From a virus: a stretch of DNA of 23,587 nucleotides. The notes beneath the pieces were generated by a model. That model was given only the letters and a program-made list of their open reading frames with translations. It had not been told where the DNA came from and did not search any database. This document shows, piece after piece, positions 1 to 5,492 of the stretch. The translations under genes were made by a program, and so were the position numbers. How positions within the stretch are numbered: position 1 is the stretch's first letter; the number at the start of each line of letters is the position of its first letter. The stretch covers positions 1-23,587 of IMG/VR virus record IMGVR_UViG_3300043466_000571; one strand, given 5' to 3'.

Positions 1-2
1 AT

Positions 3-503
3 CTTCAAGTTGAAGCAATGGCTTCTCATCTTGGTCAGTTTATCCATAAGAATGGTAAACTTACTCAGTTAAGAAAAGATCTACCTAATACTCCTAGTAT
101 TGAGTGGTTTGAAGTAGAACATGGTAAAAAGACTCCGGTTAAAGTTACCAAACACCATATTTCTGGTGTTTTACTAGCTGTTCATGAAGATATTGCTGCT
201 CAACACCGTATGTATGAACAACGTGTAAATTACTTTAAAGCTAAGGTCAAAAACTTAGTAAGTGATGAGAATGCACGTATTCAAAAAGAAAATGCAGATA
301 AGTCTGCAGAATTCTTAGCACTTGAAAAAACTCTTAATGAAGAGTATAAAACTGCTTTGGATGCATACAATGGTGAAAAGATTAGACTTACTCAAGAGTT
401 TAATGCTGATCGTGAAATGGCCATTAAAGGTGCTGCTGCATTGAGAATCAATGTTGACCCTAGATTTCAGCATGTTGTAGACATGTTCTTAACTGCTGAA
501 TAA
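3..503 (+). CDS. Conserved phage protein, coiled-coil, 5'-partial
   Basis: The reading frame is open to the left window edge, with five sense codons before the first ATG at 18, so the true start probably lies upstream. From that ATG there are 161 residues. The N-terminal half carries a short block that includes LGQFIH and GKKTPVKVT. It is followed by a long charged helix (about residues 55-135) rich in K, E, A and N, likely a coiled coil. I recall similar proteins in Bacteroidota phages but know no function. Half of its arginines use CGT rather than AGA, unlike most genes here, which hints at higher expression. A GC-rich hairpin at 514-548 follows the stop codon. Confidence 0.8.
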   Translation, partial: LQVEAMASHLGQFIHKNGKLTQLRKDLPNTPSIEWFEVEHGKKTPVKVTKHHISGVLLAVHEDIAAQHRMYEQRVNYFKAKVKNLVSDENARIQKENADKSAEFLALEKTLNEEYKTALDAYNGEKIRLTQEFNADREMAIKGAAALRINVDPRFQHVVDMFLTAE

Positions 504-513
504 GATATTAGGT

Positions 514-548
514 GAGTAAGAGGTAGGCATAAGCTGATCCTCTTACTC
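514..548 (+). terminator. Probable terminator hairpin after the first gene
   Basis: A perfect 10-bp stem (GAGTAAGAGG with CCTCTTACTC) encloses a 15-nt loop, 11 bases after the stop codon. Only a short T-tract (TTT) follows, so termination may be weak. It could also insulate the RNA element that begins a few bases downstream. Confidence 0.6.
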
Positions 549-553
549 TTTAT

Positions 554-810
554 ACCTAGTGACAGAAATTCTTAACTATAGCAAGTGGTTGATTACCACA
601 TTAAGAAAAAAATGTTTGTTATACATTTAAAACCGCTTCTCTTCGAACTTATAAAACTGAGATAGAACTCATTATCAGACAGGTTACTCCAAAGTGAGAT
701 AACTGGCTGATAACAATGAGACTTAGTATTTGTATTTGTCTTTGTATGAAGAGAAGGTCTTTGATTTTGTATTTGCATTTGATTTTAGCTATATATTTCT
801 GTCACTTGGT
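554..810 (+). ncRNA. Candidate structured RNA, about 257 nt, unknown class
   Basis: This gene-free stretch is closed by a long-range helix pairing 554-569 with 795-810 (15 of 16 positions). Inside it, 577-582 (TATAGC) pairs 788-793, hairpins form at 585-599 (GTGGT/ACCAC) and 610-628 (AAATGT/ACATTT), and a long arm is built from 636-644/748-756 (9 perfect bp), 656-661/722-727, 668-678/707-720 (11 bp with a 3-nt bulge) and 683-689/696-703. The plus strand is favoured because 659 with 724 makes a G-U pair there but an A-C mismatch on the other strand. The helices are nested and mutually compatible. I recognise no known RNA family. The pairing is seen; RNA function is inferred. An inverted-repeat DNA element is the main alternative, but no target-site duplication is visible. 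Confidence 0.6.
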
Positions 811-847
811 GACTAAAAATATTTAATCTGATTAAAAAATCTAAAAG

Positions 848-1177
848 ATGAAAAACTTAAAATTTGTAAAAGAAAACAATCAATGGTATATTGATTTACC
901 TGAGTGGGAAGGTTCTAAAGCAGAACTAGAAATGGTAGCAGGAGCTGATGTTCTATTAGATCATATTGCTAATGAGAAAACAAATGTTAGTATACTTGTT
1001 TCTGAAGATGATCCAGATAATAATGCTATCATTTTATCAAAAACACAGGATTTAGAAAATGGTGCTAATTATAAAGTAGACAACTGTTCTGCTGTAGATA
1101 AGCTATGGTTATGCGATGTAACAAAGTATGTCTACGGCTATATGCCTAAAAATTTATTTGTATATTTCAATAATTAA
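848..1177 (+). CDS. DUF6717-like small protein
   Basis: This is a 109-residue protein that starts at an ATG directly after A-rich sequence. The motifs WYIDLPEW, KAELEMVAGAD and LWLCDVTKYVYGYMP match my memory of the DUF6717 family, which is found widely in phages and Bacteroidota and has no known function. No membrane segment or catalytic motif is visible. It is the first gene after the structured RNA region and probably begins the short accessory unit that runs to 2494. Family assignment is from memory, not from a search. Confidence 0.85.
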   Translation: MKNLKFVKENNQWYIDLPEWEGSKAELEMVAGADVLLDHIANEKTNVSILVSEDDPDNNAIILSKTQDLENGANYKVDNCSAVDKLWLCDVTKYVYGYMPKNLFVYFNN

Positions 1178-1182
1178 ATGCT

Positions 1183-1416
1183 ATGAGAAAGCTAAAACAA
1201 AGAAAAGTTCAACTACAGGATGAGCTCTATGATCTACATTTTTGTGAACCAAGTCCTGAGATGTATAGACAAAGAAGATCTGAAATAGAATATGAAATTG
1301 CATGTATTGAAGAAGCTATAGAGCTTGAAGAGAAGTTTGAACCTATGAGAGTAGGTTTAATTATATTCGCTGCTATTGCAGCTATTACAGTATTGTACGC
1401 TATAATGCTTATGTAG
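1183..1416 (+). CDS. Small coiled-coil protein with C-terminal membrane anchor
   Basis: The protein has 77 residues. Residues 1-52 are highly charged and helical, with RQRRSEIEYEIA typical of a coiled coil. Residues 57-76 form a hydrophobic segment that should span the membrane, so the protein is predicted to be tail-anchored with its coiled coil in the cytoplasm. It starts five bases after the preceding stop codon and ends with TAG only seven bases before the tRNA gene, so both are likely on one transcript. Function is unknown. A minus-strand reading of the same stretch is weaker and overlaps the tRNA. Confidence 0.75.
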   Translation: MRKLKQRKVQLQDELYDLHFCEPSPEMYRQRRSEIEYEIACIEEAIELEEKFEPMRVGLIIFAAIAAITVLYAIMLM

Positions 1417-1423
1417 AATACTT

Positions 1424-1500
1424 GGTCCCATAGCTTAATTGGATAAAGCAACTGCCTTCTAAGCAGTAGAGTACAGGTTCGACTCCTGTTGGGATCACCA
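1424..1500 (+). tRNA. tRNA-Arg (anticodon TCT)
   Basis: This is a full cloverleaf of 77 nt. The acceptor stem GGTCCCA/TGGGATC has 7 pairs including one G-U. The D-arm is GCTT/AAGC. The anticodon stem ACTGC/GCAGT has loop CTTCTAA, giving anticodon TCT. The T-arm ACAGG/CCTGT has loop TTCGACT. The 3' end ACCA is encoded, so no CCA addition is needed. It reads AGA, the dominant arginine codon in this window. It sits between two coding genes with gaps of 7 and 27 nt, so it is probably cut out of a polycistronic transcript. It is not a suppressor tRNA. Confidence 0.97.
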
Positions 1501-1527
1501 TTATTGTTAAACTTAAATTTTAAACTT

Positions 1528-1860
1528 ATGAAATGGTCAGGAAAGCTATTTAAAAGAAAAAAGAAAACTTATGTTAAAGATCAAAAGTTTATGCCTCTTG
1601 TTATTAATGACAAATCAGAGCTAATACATGAGATCTTTGGTATAACAGATGAAAGATCAAAAGAACTTACTATGACTGTATTAGAGTCATATAAGGAGCA
1701 TGATGAACTACATCTGGTTATGATTGATATAATCAGTCAGTGCAAACATGCTAATGAGATAGCATTAGTAGTATTATTATTTGAAAGAGTTATTAGTAAC
1801 CAAAAACAAAAAAATACTGTTAATGAAGTTATGTCAAGATTATTTGGTGATGATGAATGA
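1528..1860 (+). CDS. Hypothetical protein, basic N-terminus
   Basis: The protein has 110 residues from the ATG at 1528. An upstream in-frame TTG at 1489 lies inside the tRNA and is rejected. The N-terminus (MKWSGKLFKRKKK) is strongly basic. The rest looks helical, with a hydrophobic heptad-like stretch near residues 60-90 and an acidic C-terminus (FGDDE). No known domain is recognised. Its last codons overlap the start of the next gene, which suggests translational coupling. Confidence 0.75.
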   Translation: MKWSGKLFKRKKKTYVKDQKFMPLVINDKSELIHEIFGITDERSKELTMTVLESYKEHDELHLVMIDIISQCKHANEIALVVLLFERVISNQKQKNTVNEVMSRLFGDDE

Positions 1861-2071
1861 TACTTATTTAATTACATCTGTCTTGGGATTTGATCTTAAG
1901 AGAGATATTACAACTCCAGAAGGAGAAGTAATTAAAACAGGAGTTAGATCTACCTGTTATAGTTGTGAAGAACCTAGTATTAAGCACAAGATGATTGACA
2001 AGAAGTTTTTTACAAACTTCAATGAGAAATTGTTAGCTAAGATACTAGATTACAGAAAATTAAATGATTAG
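1853..2071 (+). CDS. Hypothetical protein with a CxxC motif
   Basis: This is a 72-residue protein; ATG at 1853 is chosen, with another ATG one codon upstream at 1850. Either start overlaps the preceding stop codon by 8-11 nt. Visible elements are a beta-like N-terminal half with TPEGEVIKTG, a CYSC pair near residues 35-38, and a basic helical C-terminus. A single CxxC is not enough to claim zinc binding. It ends with TAG three bases before the next start. Function is unknown. Confidence 0.7.
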   Translation: MNDTYLITSVLGFDLKRDITTPEGEVIKTGVRSTCYSCEEPSIKHKMIDKKFFTNFNEKLLAKILDYRKLND

Positions 2072-2074
2072 TTT

Positions 2075-2494
2075 ATGCAAATATCAGTAACATATGAAGA
2101 TACAGATGTAGCTAAAGCTTTAATGTCTATTATTAAGCATGAGAATAAAGAAGAATTTGTAAAGCTGTTAACACCTATGGTATGCAGTAGCTCTATAGGA
2201 TGCGAATTGTTCTTTAAACTTATGCTTGGTAATAAAGTACCTTTAGTTATTCCTGAAGGAACTATATGTAAAGCACCGGTAGCAGATCTTGGCTATGGTA
2301 GTAATAAGGATGAGATACTGAAAATGTTTCCAGATCCTGAAGATAAAGCAATGGTAAAAGTAAAACAGTTTAGAGGTTATCATGAATGGGCACCATATCT
2401 TATTGAATATACAAATGTATATCAAGATGGTACTATGAGAAAAGATAGCACTTTTATAAGACCAGATATACTGGAGATAGTAGAGGATCTTTAA
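2075..2494 (+). CDS. Hypothetical protein
   Basis: The protein has 139 residues and starts three bases after the previous stop codon. The first 55 residues look helical (KALMSIIKHENKEEFVKLL). The second half has beta and turn features, with VPLVIPEGTIC and HEWAPYLIEYTN. There is no signal peptide, membrane segment or known catalytic motif. It is the last gene of the unit that contains the tRNA, and a strong hairpin follows at 2529. Function is unknown. Confidence 0.75.
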   Translation: MQISVTYEDTDVAKALMSIIKHENKEEFVKLLTPMVCSSSIGCELFFKLMLGNKVPLVIPEGTICKAPVADLGYGSNKDEILKMFPDPEDKAMVKVKQFRGYHEWAPYLIEYTNVYQDGTMRKDSTFIRPDILEIVEDL

Positions 2495-2528
2495 GAAGTG
2501 TATTCTGTGAATATGCTTTTCCTGATCA

Positions 2529-2567
2529 TAATAATAGGGGAGGATCTATATCTTCCCCTTATTATTA
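2529..2567 (+). terminator. Probable bidirectional terminator hairpin
   Basis: A long stem pairs TAATAATA, GGGG and AGGA (2529-2544) with TCTTCCCC, a one-base bulge and TATTATTA (2551-2567), around a 6-nt loop. The A/T outer arms can supply the U-tract in either direction. There is no separate T-run after the stem. Its position 35 nt after a stop codon supports a terminator role. Confidence 0.6.
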
Positions 2568-2650
2568 GCTATATATTGGCAAAATATAAACTACAGAGCT
2601 TAATTGGTTAAACTTAATATCATACATTTACTAAACGCTATTTGTTTAGA

Positions 2651-2923
2651 ATGTTATATCAGTTACCAAATGGTAAAGTAATTCATATTACACTTGAACA
2701 ATATCTTGATCTTACAGATGAAGACATTCAGTATCTGATGTCTATAGATTACGGAGAACATGTAATCAATCCTTTTTCTGAATCTGCGGTAGTAGAAAAC
2801 ACCAAAGAAAAATATTATGACTTTGATTATCTGGCAACAGATGATGAAGCAGTCAACAACATTATGTCAGATGATGAACCATTTGATGACATAATAGACC
2901 TTACTGGGCCCTTGGACATGTAA
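2651..2923 (+). CDS. Small acidic hypothetical protein
   Basis: The protein has 90 residues from the ATG at 2651; an in-frame TTG at 2642 is a less likely start. The N-terminus reads MLYQLPNGKVIHITLEQYL, followed by a helix (LTDEDIQYLM). The C-terminal third is very acidic (DDEAVNN, DDEPFDDIIDL). I recall similar small proteins in Bacteroidota phages, with no known function. A 6-bp hairpin (CTAAAC/GTTTAG, 2631-2649) ends one base before the start codon and could hide the ribosome site. Confidence 0.7.
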   Translation: MLYQLPNGKVIHITLEQYLDLTDEDIQYLMSIDYGEHVINPFSESAVVENTKEKYYDFDYLATDDEAVNNIMSDDEPFDDIIDLTGPLDM

Positions 2924-2947
2924 TTCTGATTTGCAATAAAGAATTAC
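2920..2947 (+). other. Hairpin overlapping the stop codon
   Basis: An 8-bp perfect stem (GTAATTCT with AGAATTAC) with a 12-nt loop begins one base before the stop codon at 2921. No T-run follows, so it may be a weak terminator or a stabiliser of the 3' end. The 94-nt leader that follows (2948-3041) is AT-rich, has TTTA repeats near 3005-3020, and shows no other obvious element. Confidence 0.4.
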
Positions 2948-3041
2948 CAACTTATCATTTAGCGTGAGTGACTAAAGATATAGTAAAACATCTACTCAAA
3001 ATTTCTATTTATTTATTTATTAACTTTTAAAAACTGAGATT

Positions 3042-3521
3042 ATGAACTCAAAAGTAACTGTATTGGCTGATGACACAACTGGATCTGTTATCACTGTATC
3101 TGAAAATAATTCAGACTATGGATTTGTAAGAGTACAACAAATTAAAACTTTCATTGATGATAATGGATTCTTACGCAGAAAGCCAATTTCAGCTTTAATT
3201 CCTGGTACTGTATCAGAATTACAAGAAGCTGGATTTTTTGCCGGTCAACAACTTGATGGTAAAATTTTAATTGAAGAATCACTTGAACCATTTAATTCTA
3301 AGGCTCCACAAAGAGATCTTAAAATTGCTGGTGATACAGGTGTAGTTTGTACACTTGGTGGTTTACCAATCTATCGTAGAACTAAATTCAGCTTTGCTAA
3401 CAATGCTGAAGATATGCTAATTAAGCATGATAATGTAGAAGAATTACGTGCTGCTTATTCAGCTCAAAATTCTAAGTCTAATGCTATTCAGCCTAATGCT
3501 GATTTCTCTATTGGAGGATAG
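3042..3521 (+). CDS. Conserved hypothetical protein, likely highly expressed
   Basis: The protein has 159 residues and is transcribed alone between a long AT-rich leader and a textbook terminator. It looks mostly beta-stranded (SVITVSENNSDYGFVRV, GVVCTLGGLPIYRRTKF), with a flexible, Asn/Gln/Ser-rich C-terminus. Several arginines use CGT or CGC, unlike most genes here, and the leader is A/T-rich right up to the start, both typical of strongly expressed Bacteroidota genes. A nucleic-acid-binding or small structural protein is possible, but I see no motif that decides this. Confidence 0.85.
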   Translation: MNSKVTVLADDTTGSVITVSENNSDYGFVRVQQIKTFIDDNGFLRRKPISALIPGTVSELQEAGFFAGQQLDGKILIEESLEPFNSKAPQRDLKIAGDTGVVCTLGGLPIYRRTKFSFANNAEDMLIKHDNVEELRAAYSAQNSKSNAIQPNADFSIGG

Positions 3522-3539
3522 TATTTTAGTAGTTAACAG

Positions 3540-3567
3540 AGAGGAGGAGAAATCCTCCTCTTTTTTT
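3540..3567 (+). terminator. Strong intrinsic terminator
   Basis: A perfect 9-bp stem AGAGGAGGA/TCCTCCTCT with a GAAA tetraloop is followed by a run of seven T (3561-3567). It lies 18 nt after the stop codon of the 3042-3521 gene. Confidence 0.95.
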
Positions 3568-3592
3568 CTTAATGATTAAATGTATATGAAAA

Positions 3593-4066
3593 ATGGAAAA
3601 GCTTAAACAGAACGTAAAAGATTATCAGCTAAATGCTGGTAAAACATACATGCAGTATGAAACTGATAAATATAGTCAGTATCAAAACTATCTTTATAAA
3701 AGAGCACTGTATGGATTAGATGCATTGAGCCAAGAAGAATTGGCAACAATGTGTAGCAAAAAGAGACAAAGAATAATTAATGTTTATAGAAGATCTCAAG
3801 TTGTACTTAATAAGTTTAAACAACAAGTGACTATACAATATAGTAACTTTATCTTCAAGACTTTGTTTCCAAATGCACCTATTACTGATTTCTTACTGTC
3901 TGATACTCAGACAGATGATAAGGTAAAAAATACTCTAACTTTTAAAGATTTAAATATATCTAAAGACCAGATTATCAGTATATTTATAGCTGAAGGTGTG
4001 TTACCTAAAAACTTCTTAAGTTTAACACATGATCCTAACCAGTTGCCAAGACTGAAAGGAAAATAA
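3593..4066 (+). CDS. Conserved hypothetical protein
   Basis: The protein has 157 residues and is framed by strong terminators on both sides, so it is its own unit. It is tyrosine-, lysine- and glutamine-rich at the N-terminus, with a basic middle part (SKKRQRIINVYRRSQVVLNKFKQQ) that should form a long positively charged helix and could bind nucleic acid. The C-terminal part looks globular (ISIFIAEGVLPKNFLSL). I recall relatives in Bacteroidota phages without assigned function. Confidence 0.8.
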   Translation: MEKLKQNVKDYQLNAGKTYMQYETDKYSQYQNYLYKRALYGLDALSQEELATMCSKKRQRIINVYRRSQVVLNKFKQQVTIQYSNFIFKTLFPNAPITDFLLSDTQTDDKVKNTLTFKDLNISKDQIISIFIAEGVLPKNFLSLTHDPNQLPRLKGK

Positions 4067-4075
4067 GATTATAAT

Positions 4076-4110
4076 AGTCAGGATAGAGTAACATCTGTCC
4101 TGACTTTTTT
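4076..4110 (+). terminator. Strong intrinsic terminator
   Basis: A 10-bp stem pairs 4076-4085 (AGTCAGGATA) with 4096-4105 (TGTCCTGACT, one G-U pair), followed by TTTTTT. It ends the 3593-4066 unit. The long unit to 13981 starts downstream. Confidence 0.92.
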
Positions 4111-4127
4111 AACTAAAAAGATTTGAT

Positions 4128-4307
4128 ATGGAAAAAGAAACACTTGAAGAAGCTGCCAGAAATTGGTATAGTAATACAAAACTTTTTGATAAAGGTGAAT
4201 TAAATGCTTTCATAGCAGGTGTTAAATGGATGCAGGAACAAATGGAAAAACTAAAAGACTTTGACACATGGAAAGAATGGAAAAACAAAACCTTTAAATC
4301 AGAATAG
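4128..4307 (+). CDS. Short helical protein (59 aa)
   Basis: This small gene starts at ATG 4128, 18 nt after a terminator, and ends with TAG. The protein begins MEKETLEEAARNWY and carries the pattern FIAGVKWMQEQM. I recognise this pattern, Phe-Ile-x-Gly-x-Lys-Trp followed by a helix, as recurrent in very small proteins of Bacteroidota phages and gut or aquatic metagenomes. Function is unknown. Its last codons lie in the first copy of the 24-nt direct repeat, and its stop is only one base from the next start codon. Confidence 0.8.
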   Translation: MEKETLEEAARNWYSNTKLFDKGELNAFIAGVKWMQEQMEKLKDFDTWKEWKNKTFKSE

Positions 4308-4312
4308 AATGG
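4289..4312 (+). repeat. 24-nt direct repeat, copy 1
   Basis: This copy is identical to 4513-4536, 224 bp downstream. It begins AACCTTTAAATCAG and ends AGAATGG. It contains the stop codon of the upstream gene and the start codon of the next. Confidence 0.9.
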
Positions 4313-4521
4313 GAAAATATTATATACCTATAGTATGGCAATCATACAAAAGAATAGAAGTAGAAGCAGAAGATTTACATAGTGCTATTTATCAAGCATT
4401 AAAACAATTTTTGTCTGAACCTGATGATAATTACATCTGCGACAGTTTTGAAATTGATTCTATAATAGAAGAAGAAACTGGAGAGGAATATAATCTTGAT
4501 GATATATTAAATAACCTTTAA
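4309..4521 (+). CDS. Small acidic hypothetical protein between direct repeats
   Basis: The protein has 70 residues from the ATG at 4309; an upstream in-frame TTG at 4261 lies inside the preceding gene and is rejected. It starts GKYYIPIVWQSYKRIEVEA, a beta-hairpin-like region. This is followed by a helix (DLHSAIYQALKQFL) and a very acidic C-terminal half. The gene is bounded almost exactly by two copies of a 24-nt repeat, so it may be a cassette that can be gained or lost by recombination. Function is unknown. Confidence 0.75.
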   Translation: MGKYYIPIVWQSYKRIEVEAEDLHSAIYQALKQFLSEPDDNYICDSFEIDSIIEEETGEEYNLDDILNNL

Positions 4522-4536
4522 ATCAGAATAGAATGG
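4513..4536 (+). repeat. 24-nt direct repeat, copy 2
   Basis: This copy is identical to 4289-4312. It contains the stop codon of the 4309 gene and the start codon of the zinc-finger-like gene. It is read in a different frame from copy 1 relative to the upstream gene, so protein conservation does not explain the identity. Confidence 0.9.
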
Positions 4537-4715
4537 AATGTATTAAATGTGGTTCTAAAGCTACCAAAAGATATAGTCCAGATCTGGACATTCATGGTAT
4601 AGCAATGTGTGAAGAGCATGAAGATGAAGTAATGCTTGATTTGCTTGTTACACAGTTTGATCCTAAAGGTTGGGAAAAGTTTGAAAAAAAATATTCTAGA
4701 GATGAGAAAAATTAA
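4533..4715 (+). CDS. Small zinc-finger-like protein (60 aa)
   Basis: The protein has 60 residues. C3 and C6 (CIKC) with C26 and H29 (CEEH) form a likely C2CH zinc-binding site, resembling small treble-clef or zinc-ribbon proteins. The remainder is an acidic helix followed by a lysine-rich tail. The start codon lies inside repeat copy 2, and the 3' end overlaps the next gene by 14 nt. No partner is known. Confidence 0.75.
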   Translation: MECIKCGSKATKRYSPDLDIHGIAMCEEHEDEVMLDLLVTQFDPKGWEKFEKKYSRDEKN

Positions 4716-5082
4716 GAGTTTATTACTTCTTTGTTTATTTCTAATAGTAAGCACTATTTCATATGCACAAGTGTATATGGAAACATTTGCTGTATCTATT
4801 GGAGATTGGAGTGAAGTAAAAGATGACTGGATCTGGGAACCAATGATGTACCAAGAAATAACATTTGTTTTAGATGGTAACACTATTAATGTGAATGACC
4901 AAGCTGAATCATCTTATTATACTTATGAACAGTTATCTAATGAATTAGAGTTAACTGTTTGGAGAGCATATGATGAGCAAAGTAGATCATGCATAATTGG
5001 TATGGGTAAATCTAAAAGTGAGCCTATGACTATTTATATCATGTATGATAATACTATCTACAAATACTATTTTAAAGAATGA
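4702..5082 (+). CDS. Secreted or periplasmic small protein with signal peptide
   Basis: The protein has 126 residues from the ATG at 4702. This start is chosen because it gives a textbook signal peptide: basic MRKIK, a hydrophobic core (residues 7-17), and a cleavage site after SYA with Gln next, as is common in Bacteroidota exported proteins. An in-frame earlier ATG at 4636 would bury that signal inside the previous gene. The mature part (about 104 residues) looks beta-rich and acidic, with one Cys. There is no lipobox at the cleavage site. It may act in the periplasm or outer membrane, for example in superinfection exclusion; that role is only inference. Confidence 0.75.
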   Translation: MRKIKSLLLLCLFLIVSTISYAQVYMETFAVSIGDWSEVKDDWIWEPMMYQEITFVLDGNTINVNDQAESSYYTYEQLSNELELTVWRAYDEQSRSCIIGMGKSKSEPMTIYIMYDNTIYKYYFKE

Positions 5083-5486
5083 AGTTAAAGACTTGTGACA
5101 TATGTGGTGAAGAAAAACCAATATGGAAGAGTAGTGGAACCGGGGGATTAATGTATTGTAAATACTGCTGGAGTTGCCACAAAAGCAAAGATAATGATAC
5201 ACAGAAACCAACACAGTCTGTTATCCCCCGTGTTTCTGCTAAAAGAGCAAAGAAAGATGCTGAGTATAGCAAGTTAAGACAAAGATATCTTACAGAAAAT
5301 CCATTATGTATGATAAAAGTAGCAGGATGTGCTCATGGTGCTACTGATGTGCATCATACATATAATGGTGCTAACAGAGATACATTCTATTTAGTACAAA
5401 GCACTTGGCTTGCTGCATGTAGAAACTGCCATGATTGGGTTCATATGAATAGCAAAGATGCTAGAGAATTAGGTTATTTAAAATGA
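5079..5486 (+). CDS. Zinc-ribbon HNH-type protein
   Basis: The protein has 135 residues and starts in an ATGA overlap with the previous stop codon. The N-terminal zinc ribbon has C6xxC9 and C27xxC30. The C-terminal part, from about residue 63, has ENPLC, C84, VHH (92-93), then CRNCHDWVH with C114, C117, H118 and H122. This fits an HNH/treble-clef nuclease fold of a type I recall in many Bacteroidota phages. A role in DNA processing or recombination (NinG-like in context) is plausible. It directly precedes the SF2 helicase gene, so the two may act together. Cleavage activity is not proven by the sequence. Confidence 0.82.
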   Translation: MKLKTCDICGEEKPIWKSSGTGGLMYCKYCWSCHKSKDNDTQKPTQSVIPRVSAKRAKKDAEYSKLRQRYLTENPLCMIKVAGCAHGATDVHHTYNGANRDTFYLVQSTWLAACRNCHDWVHMNSKDARELGYLK

Positions 5487-5492
5487 TTGTTT

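Noticed and set aside
593-778. 61-residue minus-strand reading frame in the gene-free gap
   Set aside because: It lies inside the structured RNA candidate, has low-complexity composition, and nothing around it suggests a leftward unit.
554-810. Mobile element (MITE-like) reading of the inverted repeat
   Set aside because: No target-site duplication flanks the repeat and the interior has many further nested helices; kept only as an alternative to RNA.
1489-1527. TTG start upstream of the 1528 gene
   Set aside because: It is inside the 3' half of the tRNA gene.
2513-2611. Short plus-strand frame (32 residues, very hydrophobic)
   Set aside because: It runs through the terminator-like hairpin at 2529-2567, so the hydrophobic codons are best explained by the A/T-rich stem.
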